From Macrocystis pyrifera (lineage: Eukaryota > Sar > Phaeophyceae > Laminariales > Laminariaceae): DNA of 64,000 bases. The translations under genes were made by a program, and so were the position numbers. Under the pieces are notes generated by a model. That model ran no database searches. It was given only the letters and a program-made list of their open reading frames with translations, and was not told the DNA's origin. Positions 23,721 to 36,189 of the stretch are shown piece after piece. The stretch is from the NCBI GenBank assembly GCA_031763025.1, contig JASSKH010000041.1, forward strand, positions 1,488,001 through 1,552,000, in the 5' to 3' direction. Positions within the stretch are counted from its first letter, which is position 1. Each line of letters begins with the position of its first letter.

Positions 23721-23879
23721 GGCCAACTATTAATGGTCGGCTACTTATTGCGGTGTTTGTTGCGATGATGAGGAATGCTTCGACCGACACCGTCTCTATA
23801 GCACGTTCGGGTGGTTTCGACTTTCGACTGCGGCTGCTGGTCCTGCTGCTGACTGCTGCTGTGTTTTTAAAATATTGAT

Positions 23880-24185
23880 CTCAAGTATGTTGCTGTGTTC
23901 TGGAGATTTTGACTCACGTGAAGACTTGCTGTGTTTTGAGTTCGCGCCGCAAAAATGTTGCCGCCGTGTTTCGAGACGTGACCTCAAAGATGTTGCTGTG
24001 ATCGAGAATTTTCACCACAACAGACCTTCCTGTGTTCTTGACATCCGACCGCAAACACGCTACTGCTGTGTTTTGAGACTTGGACCGATATAAACATGTT
24101 GCTGCGTTTTGAGACTTGGTACGCAACAAACAATGTTGCCTTGTGTTTTGAGATTCGACTCCAACAATGTCGGAGGACGATTGGG
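23880..24185 (-). repeat. Degenerate tandem array, units about 36-39 bp
   Basis: Variants of TGTTGCTGTGTTTTGAGA with GACTCGACCGCAAACA recur about eight times. On the minus strand they read as a partly open series of KSQNTAATCL-like units. Unit length is close to but not fixed at a multiple of three. No start codon or splice context was found. Confidence 0.6.
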
Positions 24186-24591
24186 TCAATCGCGCGGGGG
24201 ATTGCAGATTTTGACCAACCGCATAACGTCTCGGGCAAATTCGCGCGCGAACTCATTGATTGGGTCGGATTGGGTTGACTCTTGGAGGGCGTGCGCTTGT
24301 AGAAGGGTGGTGCGGGGTAGGGTGTGCTTTGCGCTTTACGGAAGTGTGACCCGGGTTGCGTGCGTGGGTAGCCACCCCCGACGTTGTGTTGTCGGCGCCA
24401 AGGCGACGTGGCCTCAAAAAAGAGAGAGTGCTGATGCTGCTCCCCCCGCTTCGAACTCGAACGATAACCGTCTTGAGACCGATGTTGATCTCTCTCTCTG
24501 CCACAGCGTGGTTGCACCCGTTATGCTATGAGTGTTAGTGGATTGGTTTGGTTGCCCGTGACCTATATTTCTTTTTGCGCGCTATTAGCGC

Positions 24592-24737
24592 GGGGGGGGG
24601 GGGGGGGGGGGGGGGGGCGGGGGCGGGGGGGGGGGGGGGGGGGGGGGGGGGGAACTGCCGGTAACTCTGCAAGGAGGGTTGCGTGAAAGTTCAGGCATTC
24701 GTAGGGAATTTGTTGGGGCCAGGAGGGGGGGGGAAGG

Positions 24738-24770
<33 letters not shown>
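24592..24770. repeat. Interrupted poly-G tracts
   Basis: Two long G tracts (24592-24651 with two C interruptions, and 24725-24770) flank a 70-bp unique segment. Confidence 0.9.
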
Positions 24771-24771
<1 letters not shown>

Positions 24772-24779
24772 GATCCGAA

Positions 24780-26500
24780 GACGGTGTGCTTGCACGAAGC
24801 ATGCAGAAAGACTTTTCGTGCCCGCAGTTTTCTGATTGGTCAAATGTCTTTCTCTTTGCTCGCAAGCAGTAGCTTCCACCGAACTACGATGGGCTTCCTC
24901 TGCTGCTGAACACTACTGTCTCTGAATCGTGAGTAGGCGGTTCAGTAGGTGGGTTTGGTTGTACAGCGCGAGTAGTTGCGCGATATGTGCGACGGCTTTC
25001 ATTCGGCCAACCATGGTCGATTTTGTATCTCGTGGTTTATAGACATGAGCTTGCAAGGTGCTGTGCTAACCTGTTTTTTTTTTTTTTTTGTTTGTTTTTT
25101 TTTTTTTTTTTTTGTGATGGTGACCGCTACCAGGTAGGATATATGTGATACACGTATTATATGATACGAAGATTCGTTCTTGTCCCCCAAGTGGCTTCAT
25201 TGTTTTTGGTTTCCGCGTTCTCTTCTTCTCGCGGTTCGTGTCGTCTCTAGTTCCTGCTGTGTGTGAAACCGAGAGGGGTGTGTCGGGGGTCATTGCTCTT
25301 TTTGCCGATTGGTGGCATCAATCGTTTCTCTTCTCTTCTTCGACTTTGATTTCGTCTTTTTCTTTTTCTTGCCGTTTCCTCTGTTGAAAATATCTTGGTC
25401 CGTATCTCACCTACGACGTGGCTCTCTCTCGCCGTCTCTTGGGACGCTACTACTGCTGTAGACACGATGTTTCTATTTTATTTACGGCATAAGCCTCTCC
25501 TTTAGTCCCGCCCAGCCAATACTGTATTTTGTCCGACGGGCCAGAAAAATTGCATATTATACAGGAAGCATGAAGCATACATACGCGATGCGACCATGCT
25601 CTTGGGGGGGGGGGGGGGGGGGGGGGCGATTCGAATGTGCCCGCTAATGGTGAACTATTTTATTTTTTGTTCGTTTTGTGGAATAGTAGTAGTCGTCGTA
25701 GTAGTTGCAGTCGGTGTCGCTCGTCCTTTTGCTAATGGAAGGCATGAGATGTGTCTTGATACTGATTGATGGACTTTTTTGCGTAGTTGAATGAAGTATT
25801 TGTGTCGTTGGGAGTTACTAGCCCCAGGAGGGATGCCATATCGGGGACGAACGTCGGCTGAAAAGGTTCGAGGAGCACTAGTAATAGTAGTGCTGTGTGG
25901 AGGACGTGTTGGGATTCATCAGGCGATGGGGATGACACGTGACAAGATACAGTACACAGAGAGCAGCAGCAGTAGTAAGCAGCAGCAACGGGAAAACTGC
26001 AGTAGCGCAGCAAGGGGGGTGTCGGAAACCCGTCCGTATAGTATGGTATGGGTTAGGTGGATGTGCGCTGATGCGGTGGGTGTTTGTGGGTTAGCGAGCG
26101 AGGAGAAGGGTCGGCGGCAGCGCGAGGTCAAACAAACTAACGAGAAGCGTTTTTTTTTTTTTCGCAAAGCGCCTTGTATGTTTCAAATCGGTTTTGCGAC
26201 AACAGGGAATGATCGGTGCATCGAATGTCAATGTAACTACACTAACTAACTAACTACTGTTGTACCTGGTAGTTACTACCTGGTATGATATAACTGCAAC
26301 CTAAAGAAGTGACTGGTCAGAAAAATGCAGGCACGAAATGCCTTTCTCTCTTCTGCTGCAGTTCTATTTGTAGAACAGTCTCTAGTTTGGTAATTGCAGA
26401 TCTGTCTGTCTGCATCCCTTATATTTTCGAAGTCATAATAGTCCGTTCCAATGATCGATGTATTACTCGTAGTTCGTTACAGATGATATTCATACGACGT
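24780..26500. other. Unassigned stretch
   Basis: It holds poly-T at 25074-25113, a G run at 25602-25626, TACTGCTGTA at 25451 and three TACCWGGTA palindromes (25128, 26263, 26277). No gene is seen. Confidence 0.35.
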
Positions 26501-26514
26501 ATTCGACTCTTACA

Positions 26515-26880
26515 GAGCTTATATACTGAAACATACCGTACCATCAGGCAATATTTAGCCATAGAATATATCCACGCACCGTGCCATCATACCATACCAA
26601 CATCCTCAGTTTATAAAACTGAGTCTCAGCTGCGGGAATTGCAAATCTGTCTGTCTGTCCGCATGGACTATATTTTCGAACACTTTCCAATGGTCGATAA
26701 AATGTCAGGTCGTCACAGATGATATTCGTGCGACGTACTCGACCCTTACGGACCTTATATACTGAAACATGCCATACCAGGCTAATTTCTAGCCATATAA
26801 TACATCCGACACCGTACCATCGTACCATACCACCTACATACCATATCACATACCGTGTTTTTTGCATAGAGTATATCAAA
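26515..26880 (+). repeat. CATACCGTACC dispersed repeat, copy 1
   Basis: ACATACCGTACCATCA, ACCATACCAACATCC and CTGTCTGTCTGTCCGCATG motifs recur here twice and again at 30300-30600, 32985-33180, 36360-36700 and, inverted, at 42940-43410. Confidence 0.6.
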
Positions 26881-26887
26881 CCGTAAT

Positions 26888-27610
26888 TTACTACCTGATT
26901 GGAACACCTTACACCAGTCAACAAGAAAAAAGACAAAAAAGATGAAAAAAAAAACCAGCAGAGCTGCTTTCTCAACCTCGTACGCCACCCGCCCTTCTCG
27001 CGACCATCTCGCCACCGATTCGGTCCGGGTAAAGCTTTCCTCCCTCTCTTCCACAGTGAGCCCCGTCGCCCGCCTCGCGAGAAGCCTGGTGCTCACCGTG
27101 GACCTCGTTCGCAGGCTCGATGTTGGTGCTCAGACGGGGTTCCTCCCTCTTGTGATTTCAGCCCGGTCGCAAAAATAAGCACCGCTTGAATATTATCTTA
27201 CAATCCCAAACGACCCTTAAATAGTCGTACGTACTCTATCAAAAATCACAAATGGAGCCCAGACAGAGCCTATTGATGAATCCCTCGTGTCTCGAGCACA
27301 CGCGACGCCTAGGCACGAAAGCGGCGACCGCGCTCTTTGCAACTCCCCCTCTCTACCCGCCAGCATCCGCTGATACCCGCGACGGTGCCAGGTTCGCCCG
27401 CGGAACCGTGCTCGGAGTACATGCACGCACACGAAACGAAAGAAGAAAAAAGGAAAGAAGGACCGAAAGTACGAAGAGAAAAGGAGAAACAAAGACCCGC
27501 TGGAAAGGTCCGGCAAGTAATAAAAGGAGGCGATTCCCAGGTGGGGGCTCTGAGACGCCAGGGATGTACCAACCGAGCACGCTCAGAGAGTGAGGTCTAA
27601 GTGAGTAGTT
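26888..27610. repeat. Long direct repeat, copy 1
   Basis: Matches 28061-28774 over about 700 bp, sharing TCGCGACCATCTCGCCACCG, GGTAAAGCTTTCCTCCCTCT, AAAATAAGCACCGCTTGAAT and AGGGATGTACCAACCGAGCA. A 450-bp spacer separates the copies. They may be the terminal repeats of a miniature LTR-type element or a simple duplication. No terminal TG/CA was identified. Confidence 0.75.
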
Positions 27611-28060
27611 ACAAGGCGCTTCGCTCCGGGGGCGGCCTACGCCGCCCGCTGCGCTCGCTCAGGAAGGAAAAGTACATCGGATTATGCGAAGCGGACAGAG
27701 GTCCATGATTGAATATTGTTTTTTTCATGACCCCTCCCTGTAGTTGCAAAAACTGGCGACTTGATAATGCCAACAGTCTAGCCGCCATGTTTCAGGAGAA
27801 AACAGCTCGGACGCCACATATGCTTCGCGTCGCGGGCGGTTTTCCACTACGCTCGCTCACATGTCGTACATCCCGCAAGCTTGATCTTAACACATACCCC
27901 AGGTAGGGCACTTATTTTCTTATTTCGACATGCTCTGTGTCTGTACTCATATGTACGAAAGATAAAGCACAGCACGGCACAGCAACACAGCAAAAACAAC
28001 GAAAATGAAACCGAAAAACTCTGGAAGAAAAAAAATCCCCGTCCCCTTTCGTGAAATAAT

Positions 28061-28774
28061 TTACTACCCACAGCTTGCACCGGTCAGAACAAAAAAATTA
28101 AAGAAAGAAAAAAACAGACGGCAGCGCTTCTCTCTCAGCCTCGTACGCAGCCCGCCCCTCTCGCGACCATCTCGCCACCGATTCAGTCCGGGTAAAGCTT
28201 TCCTCCCTCTCTTCCACAGTGAGCCCCGTCGCCCGCCTCGCGTGAAGCCCGGTGCTCACCGTGGACCTCGACGCAAGCTCGATAATGTTGGTGCTCATTC
28301 GGGGTACCTCCCTCTTGTGACTTTCATCCCGGTCGCAAAAATAAGCACCGCTTGAATATTATCTTACGACACCGAACGACCCTTAAATACTCGTACGTAA
28401 TCTATCAAAAATCACAAATGGAGGCCAGACAGAGCCTATTGATGCATCCCTCGTGTCTCGAGGCACACGCGCGGCGCCTAGGCACGAAAGCGGCGACCGC
28501 GCTCTTTGCAACTCCCCCTTTTACCCACCAGCATCCGCTGACACCCGCGATGGTGCCGGGTTCGCCCGCGTAACCGGGAGTACACGCACGCACACGAAAC
28601 GAAAGAAGAAAAAAGAAAAGAAGGACTGAAAGTACAACGAGAAATGGAGAAAACAAACACCCGCTGGAAAGGTCCGGCAAGTAATAAAAAGAGGCGATTT
28701 CCAAGTGGGAGCTCTGAGAGGCCAGGGATGTACCAACCGAGCACGCTCAGAGATCGAGATCTAAGTAAGTAGTT
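28061..28774. repeat. Long direct repeat, copy 2
   Basis: Partner of 26888-27610, with scattered substitutions and small indels. Confidence 0.75.
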
Positions 28775-30140
28775 CTATATGTACGTACTTGGTCGGAAAA
28801 TTGCCCCACGCACTTATTATGGGAAAACACATATTTCACGCTGGTCGTTACATATTTTGGCATCGTTCAAGACTCGATAGGGTTTTTTTTTCTCATCTTC
28901 CCTAAATAAAAGTAAATATTCGTATATAGTCTTAAATTTTCTATTATAGTACGACCACGAGTAGTGTCGATTACTTTGTATCCGTCGTGCGTACAAGCTA
29001 CAAGCGCAATAAATGTCAAGAAACTCGCTGCAGACCACTGTGCCGCTGATCTGTTACTTTCGTCATTCCCACTCTTCTAGTAACAATAGTAGGGTGTGAA
29101 AGAGTCTGGTGCATTACCACTACTAACAACACGAAAAAGTCTAATTCGCATCCATTTGCGATCCTGTGTGTGGTACAGACATGTTTTGTCTATTTTGTCT
29201 GTCGATTACTTTGTGACCGTCGTCTATTTCAGCACTATTGTATTTGACGGTACAGAGATCTCTTGTCAATCTGCCGTTTGCTTTGTAGTAAAGCACTCCG
29301 CAGCCGCAGTATCAACTTCAAGACGAAAAGTAATTCGCTTCGAGGCGTTCTACGATAGAGGTTCACCCTAAAGTGGCTGAGGCTCCTCACTTAAGGAGCT
29401 CCATACGTCACCCGAAAACTGATTTCAGCAAAAATCAAATCGCATCCCGACGAATAATCCCATGGCCCAAGTATACATAAAGGTCATTTTTCGAAACAAG
29501 ATTGTCATTCCGACGATTTGGGCTAAGGAACCTCGCCAACCAGAAAACATTTGGCGGAAATGTGCTACCTCCATCGTAGAACGCGTCCTTTTACTTTCCA
29601 ATCCTCTTTGTGGTACGTACAGAATGTATGTTCTGTCTAATCGTCTGTCGATCACTTTGTTACCGTCGTATATATTTCGTCTCCCCGATTTCAGAAAATA
29701 AATACCTGGTAAATACTATTCCTTGCAAGCTGTACCTACTGACCACAACCGCCTGGACTCTACATGACGCTATGATACCATGCTTCGTAAAAGGAGCGTG
29801 TCTTTCCGTACGTGGGGACAGGTAGGCTTCCGGCTTCCATCGTCGCTCGGAACCGGAGCCGTGCGCCGTGGGCTCTTCTTAAAGGCCAGGGGAGATATTC
29901 TGCGAAATACAGATATCGGCAGACGTGGTTTCCCGTATACACTACCGCCGTATAGACCACAGGCAAACCACAACCTATTGGTGGCTGTTGGGGGGTGGGG
30001 AGTCCTGCTCCCGCCGTGCGATCGAACTGCTGCACAGCCATACCGCTCTGTCCCATAATAGAGTAACCGTTCGGATCTGATAATGAGGCGCGCGAGCGCG
30101 AAGCGCCAGCCTTTTTCTTGGTTTCCAAGGAAAAAATAAA
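28775..30140. other. Unassigned stretch with short dispersed repeats
   Basis: TTCGTCATTCCCACTCTTCT at 29060 recurs at 36010. GTCTGTCGATCACTTTGTTA-type blocks occur at about 29205 and 29645. TTTCGTCTCCCCG at 29676 matches the ends of the element at 2829. TACCTGGTA at 29705. Confidence 0.4.
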
Positions 30141-30600
30141 AAAGCAGACGTTCAGTCTGAACCGAACCCCGCCTGCTGGGGTGCCGTCGGTGCCGGTACC
30201 GACTGGTCTCTCTCGACACTCTCACCAACTCCAACTGTGACTTCACAGAAAATAAAAACTGAGAAAAGCGCTCGAACGCATTTCATCTAGGACAATAACA
30301 GTACCATATCACATACCGTGATATTTCCGTATAGTATATCCACCAAACCGTACCATCATACCATATCATCTTCCGATATCACCTACTACTGTGCCACACC
30401 ACACACCATGCCACACTGTGCCGTACCGTATCGTACCCATACTGTGCCAACACCACCCGAGGGGCTTAACCATACGGACACAAGAAGAGGATGCCCCGCG
30501 CAGAGAGCACTCGAGCACGAACGAGGTCTCAGTTTATAAAACTATGTCTCATTTTCGGCAATTGCAAACTTGTCTATCTGTCTGTCTGTTTATCTATCTG
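30140..30600 (+). repeat. Composite dispersed repeat, copy 2
   Basis: CCCCGCCTGCTGGGGTGCCG and GCGCTCGAACGCATTT, followed by the CATACCGTACC block and ACGAGGTCTCAG, match 36190-36700 in the same order. Confidence 0.65.
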
Positions 30601-31088
30601 TCCGCAGTCACAAGGAAACTCCAGTTCTCGCAAAAGCTTCGTCCCGAATCGCTCCCGACGTTAACGTATATACCGCGCGAATCGATAGCGGACACACTTA
30701 CAAGCAGCCTGGGCCAACTTTCGGGTTCAACGGAGCCCTGTGTCTTCAGCTACGCGACCCAGCCTCACCGGGGGGACAATCGCTCGTAGACATTCGCTTG
30801 TACAGAGTCGGTACGAGCAGCGAAAACTTAAGCAAATTGGCTACAGCGCATCGATCGTAGCAAAAGTGGGATCACCTTGAAGAAGCAAGGCTCCCTCAGC
30901 GGGGTTGGCCGACGGCGTTAATGAGGTCGTTGCCCGCCGCTCGCAAACGGCCGTGCTAGATCGCTTCTGGCTGCAAGGTCTCGACCCATGGAGTTTGCTA
31001 TATATTCTGTGGTGTTTTACGGCAGGGTTGCTTCCGGCTCTACAGTAAATATGGGTATGGATTACCAATCACCTGAGTTGCGCTCCCT

Positions 31089-31330
31089 ACAAAAAAAAAA
31101 TCTGATATTGCCAAAAGTCTCGACAACATAGACGATGGAAGCACGTCTGCCGCCGTTTTTTATAGGATGACTTTTCGTTTTTCTGCTCCAGCTCCGAACG
31201 TTTCCACCGAGCCAAAAATTGGCAGGGCAGACACAGTGAGCTCCTTGGTGCACTCCCGTGAGTGTGCCAAAGCGACAGCTTTTTTAGTGTCCTCCTTCGG
31301 GGAGGACCTCGTCGCTGAAGTTTGAATGTG
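31089..31330 (-). repeat. Inverted repeat flanking the LTR pair, left
   Basis: CGACAACATAGACGATGGAA, ACGTCTGCCGCCGTTTTTT, CTCCGAACGTTTCC and the sequence to GAGGACCTCGTCGC return in reverse complement at 32688-32905. The two arms enclose the LTR pair. Confidence 0.7.
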
Positions 31331-31420
31331 GTTCCAGTCGCTTGAAGTATGGGTTTCTTGTACTGTAGCCAGTATTTTTTTTCTGGTGTAGAACGAGAAG
31401 GAGAAACGCACTGAAACGTG

Positions 31421-31849
31421 TGATATGAGTGAAGTACTCATGGGCTATAGATATAGATAATATTGTCTGCAGTTTTGTAGTCTCACGAATACGATAATAA
31501 TCCAAAGAACGGATTAACCCGACGGATATTCCGTCAGTCGAGAGTAACGTTCTTTTAGGAATGCTCTCTAGGTAGGGCGGATAGTCCGTTAGACGAGAAT
31601 AATGTTCCTCAACGGAGATAGGACCACAACGTGAGGAGTTCTTATATTAGCAGAAGAACGATCGGTAGCCATAGGAAAGTTCTGTAGGAGTACATCAGAT
31701 AAGAGGAATTTAGGAGAGCTTGTGGCGTGGGGTGGGACGAGTATATCAGGGCGTCGAGTCCCTTCCCCATACCTCTCACTACTCTACCATAGCACCTCCT
31801 CGGCTCTCAATAAAGAAGACATAAATCAGAAGAGGCGAAGCACTGCTTC
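31421..31849 (+). mobile_element. LTR, copy 1
   Basis: 429 bp beginning TGATATGAGTGAAG and containing AATTTAGGAGAGCTTGTGGC, a TATATCA box and a late AATAAAG, ending near GCGAAGCACTGCTTC. The near-identical second copy starts 676 bp downstream. Confidence 0.75.
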
Positions 31850-32096
31850 GCCTCCGCTTTGAGTTCTGTGTTCATCTCCTTTGGTCTCCCTTTCAGTGGT
31901 TCTTCTCGGTGAACACCCCCCCCCTCGTAGTGTTTGGGTACTTATTACGAGGTGTGGGGGAATCTATAGCCTCATTTCTTTTGTTTCGAATAGCCGCGTC
32001 TTCGACCACCTTTTCCTGGTCGTTTGGGATGAACTTTGTCATCACCCTTCGACCATATTGTGGTCTGCATATACGACTATTCAGGGTGGGCTAATA
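31850..32096 (+). mobile_element. 247-bp interior between the two LTRs
   Basis: Far too short for gag-pol. It ends in the purine-rich CAGGGTGGG just before the second LTR, where a polypurine tract is expected. The open frames here show no retroelement domain. The pair may be an internally deleted element, a TRIM-like element or two solo LTRs. Confidence 0.5.
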
Positions 32097-32524
32097 TGAT
32101 ATGAGTGAAGCACTCATGGTCTATATATATAGATAATATTGTCTACAGTTTTGTAGTCTCACGAATACGATAATAAACCAAAGAATGGAATAACCCGGTG
32201 GATATTCCGTTAGTCAAGAGTAACGTTCTTTTAGGAATGTTCTCTAGGGCGGATAGCCCATTAGACAAGAACAATGTTACTTAACGGAGATATGACCATA
32301 AAGTGAGGAGTTCTTATATTAGCAGAAGAACGATCGGTAGCCATAGGAAAGTTCTGTAGGAGTACATAAGATAAGAGGAATTTAGGAGAGCTTGTGGCGT
32401 GGGGTAGGACGAGTATATAAGGGCGTCGAGTCCCTCCCCCCTACCTCTCACTTCTCTACCAGAGCACCTCCTCAGCTCTCGCCATCAATACATATCTAAA
32501 TCAGAAGGAGCGAAGCACTGCTTC
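32097..32524 (+). mobile_element. LTR, copy 2
   Basis: 428 bp, starts TGATATGAGTGAAG, differs from copy 1 by scattered substitutions and a few small indels. The five bases flanking the outer ends of the pair do not match, so no target duplication is evident. Confidence 0.75.
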
Positions 32525-32687
32525 CCAGCTGCCAGATACACCTGCGTCCCTTCCCCTTACCCTATCCACGGCCACCACTTCACAAACGTACTCGTAGCTT
32601 CTGGGTTCTCCTGGTCGTTCTACACCAGAAAAAAATACTTGGCTGCAGTACAAGAAACTGCAAATGCAAGCGCCTCGAGCCACATTT

Positions 32688-32905
32688 TCAAACTTTAGCG
32701 ACGAGGTCCGCCCCGAAGGAGGGCATTAAAAGTGGTGTCGATTTGGCACACTCACGGGAGTACACCAAGGAGCTCATATCTGCCCTGTCAAAAATTTTGG
32801 CGCGATGGAAACGTTCGGAGCTGGAGCAGAAACACGAAAAGTCCTTGTAAAAAAAACGGCGGCAGACGTGCTTCCATTGTCTATGTTGTCGGGACTTTTT
32901 TTTTG
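32688..32905 (+). repeat. Inverted repeat flanking the LTR pair, right
   Basis: Reverse complement of 31089-31330. Confidence 0.7.
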
Positions 32906-32984
32906 TGTCTTGTTGGCAGTGCAACACAGGCAATAATGCCTGGTAGCCTGGTAGGCAACAACAGCGACAGCAGCAGCGAACTAC

Positions 32985-33180
32985 TAACATACCGTCTCAC
33001 ACACCGTGATTTTTTCATATGGTATATCCACGTAACCGCATCATCGTTATGATACCATACCAACACACATCACGTACCGTGCCACATCACACACCATGCC
33101 ATACCGTACACTACCGCGTACCACACCATACCATACTGTACCAAAACCATCCGAGGGGCTCAACTTACGTTTACTACCTT
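32985..33180 (+). repeat. CATACCGTACC dispersed repeat, copy 3
   Basis: ACATACCGTCTCACACACCG, ATACCATACCAACACACA and CCGAGGGGCTCAACTTACG. Confidence 0.6.
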
Positions 33181-33424
33181 CGGTGTGCCTTAGCCCAGCA
33201 CAGCAGGGCTGGCCCTCCACCCAGTTCAACTTCCAACCCTCGCAATGTAGGCATTCATGCGAGAGGCATAGGGCGGTGTGCAGCAGCTCGAGCCATGCCC
33301 TTTCCTCGTCTCGTCGACCCGTACGAGTATCGAACTGTTGTATGTGTAATAAATTTTGTTCGTTTCACGCAGTAAACAAAGACAGAAACTTATATTAGTA
33401 CCCCACCTTGGGCAATTACCATGT

Positions 33425-35600
33425 CAATAGTCTGTTGTGTCTACAATTGATTCAGGAGGGTGTGTGTTAATTGGATTCGTCTTAACCATTGTTTTTGGCG
33501 ACTGTCTATTAATTGAAATTGTCCATACAATTGATTTCGACGATGGCCCATTAATTGAAATTGGCCAGACAATTGTCTTCGTCGATTGTCTATGAATTGG
33601 AATTGTCCAGGCAATTGATTTCGAATACCATCTACTGGTTGGAATTGTGTGAGCAATAGGTTTCGTGTGTTGTCTATGAATTGGAATTGTCCAAACAACT
33701 ATTATTATTGGTTGCGGAGACTGCAAATTAATTGGAATTATTCAGCAAATTGATTTCGGGTGCTGATCCAATAATTGGAATTGTTCAGACAATTGATTGC
33801 GGGTGTTGTCCACTAACTGAAATTGTTTAAAACAAATGATTTCGGGAGCTGTCTATTAATTGGATTTGTCTGAACATTTGATTTCGGCTGCTGCTTATTA
33901 ACTGAAATTTTCCGCACAATTGATTTCGGGTGCTGTCAAACAAATAGAACTGTCCAAACGAACTTCGGCGATTGGAACTTTTAGTTGGAACTGTCCGCAC
34001 AATTCATTTCAGATGCCGTGCAAGAAATCAATTGCTCCATAAATGTCATGGCCGTGGGTACCTACAATAGTTATCGTACTATTATAGACACTCCCCATTG
34101 AATTTATACTCATAATATGGCACAATAAAGGACCTTGCAAATGATTGCGTATAGAGGAAAGTCCCCTATCCTGTTGTAGAGGCAATACTAGCATGCATGG
34201 TGGTACTGCTGTTGTGTACTGACAAAATCAAATGTAGTTCTGCGAGTAGCTGCCAGCTTTTAAATAACAGAGCCCTCTTAAACTCGATAGTTATGACAAT
34301 TCCAACTGGTAGATCGCTTCCGAAACCCATTGCCCGGAAACTTCCAGTCAACGGACGGTCTCTCAAAGCAGTTGGCCCGACAGGTCCAATTCGTGTGAAT
34401 CGCCCGAAACCACATTTGTTCAAGCAATTCCAATTAATAGACAGCCTATGAAATCGTTTGCCAGCACTAACTTCGATCGATAGGCAGTCTCCGAGCTCAT
34501 TTGCCTGGACAATTCCAATTATTGAAAAGCACCAAACATCAATTGTTCATACAATTCCAATTAAAGGACAGTCTCTGACACCAATTTCAGGGCAACTTCA
34601 ATTGATACAGAGTCTCCAAAATTATTTGTCCGGACAATTCCAATTGTTAGACAGTACCCGATATCAATTAATTGTCCGAATAAATCCAATTAGTAGACAG
34701 TAACCCAAGATCAAATGTCTAAACAATTTCAATTGCTATAGAGAGTCAATGACATCACTTGCCCGGACAATTCCAATGAATAGACAACTTCGTGACTCGG
34801 CTGCAGGGACAACAGTCTATTCATAGGTCTATTGTCCAAGGCACAAGTAAAAAAGGGCGGGACACCTCAATTTTACCTTTCTTTGTATCTTATGTCCGCA
34901 CGTAGGAAGTTTTGATACCACCTAGCCCATGTGCTCAGATGTAATCTTTAAAAAAAGGTTTCACGAAACAAAATAGTTCGTATGCATTGTCATGTTGAAA
35001 TGTGCGGGCAGTTGATTTAGGAGACTGCCCACCAATGGCATTGTCTGAAGTAGTTTTTTTTGGAGATTTTGTACTAGCCGAAATTGCCGGGATAATTGAT
35101 GATTTTGTATACCGTCTATTAATCGGAATTGTCCGGACAATTGATTTTGAAAGCATTCTGCTATTTGACATTATCCGGACAACTGATTTTGGAGACTGTG
35201 TATAAATTGGAATTGTCGGGCCAATTGATCTGTCTATCAATTGGAGTTGTCGGGACAAATATTTTTGGCGGTAGTCTACTAATTGAAGTTATCCGGACAA
35301 CTCTTTCGGGGGGCCGACTATCAATTATTGGAATTGTCGGGACAATTGATTCAGGAGACAGTCTGTCCATTGGAATTGGCCGGACAATTTAGTTAGGAGA
35401 AGGTCCATTGATTGGAATTGTCCGGACCATTGATTACGGAGACTGCCTATAAAGTGAAATTGTCTGGACAACAGGGCCAGGTCGGGGTCACTTGATAGAA
35501 ACTGTCTGGATAGTAGCGCTCGACGCCTTTCAATTAACTGGAATTAGGGACCACAATAGACAGTCCATTGCAATAGGGAGTTGTTAATAGACTATTGGAC
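33425..35600. repeat. 42-bp satellite array with two orientation switches
   Basis: Units follow the form GGAATTGTCC - GACAATTGATTTCG - variable - TCTATTAATT with a 42-base period clearly measurable at 33516-33710. Units read in one orientation at about 33430-34030, in the opposite orientation at about 34260-34820 (AATTCCAATTAATAGACAG form) and in the first again at about 34985-35600. The period equals 14 codons, so parts stay open for about 100 codons as TIPINRQSPKSIVW-like units on the minus strand. Divergence is high. Whether it was ever coding is unknown. Confidence 0.85.
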
Positions 35601-35639
35601 TATTGTCTATTGTTCCGAGGGTGTGATGTTTTTAATAGT

Positions 35640-36180
35640 AGCTGCACAAAAGGTTTCTGCGCTGTGACGCGCGTCGCTTAAGTAATGTAATTCGCACCGG
35701 AAAAACCGATGGGATCAATCCCAACCCTGTGGTACTAGTGCAGGTGCTCGTGCCGCTGTGGTGCCCTGCGACTGGTAGCATCTCATGTGAAACCGAAGTG
35801 TTGTTCCTGTGTCCCTGGGGTCGTACCTGGTTTGTTGCGTGCCCGGAGTCTCTGCCGGCTGGCAGCAGCTGTCGCCTGTTCCGGTCCAGCTGACGGGACG
35901 CCTGTCGTAGGCTGAGAACGACAACAACACATCCATGACAATACAACAACCGCCAACGCAGTCGTAGCTTAATGCAGTTAGGAGCTTGACCACTGCAGTA
36001 TATCTGTCACGTTCGTCATTCCCACTCTTCTAGCAACAGTAGTAGGCTGTGGAAGCGTCTGGTGCATCACTACCAACAACACGAAGCAGAAACACTGCTA
36101 CAGTAGGATGTTGAATGTGCCCTTGACGAACCAAGATGAATATATCCCATATCCCCGCCCAGTACGATCACGAGTCGTAC
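35640..36180. other. Unassigned stretch
   Basis: No gene or repeat edge is convincing, apart from the TTCGTCATTCCCACTCTTCT block at 36010 shared with 29060. Confidence 0.3.
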
Positions 36181-36189
36181 CGATAGCCA

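Noticed and set aside
33425..35600. CRISPR-like array
   Set aside because: No invariant repeat with unique spacers. The whole 42-bp unit is repeated and diverged, orientation changes, and the genome is eukaryotic.
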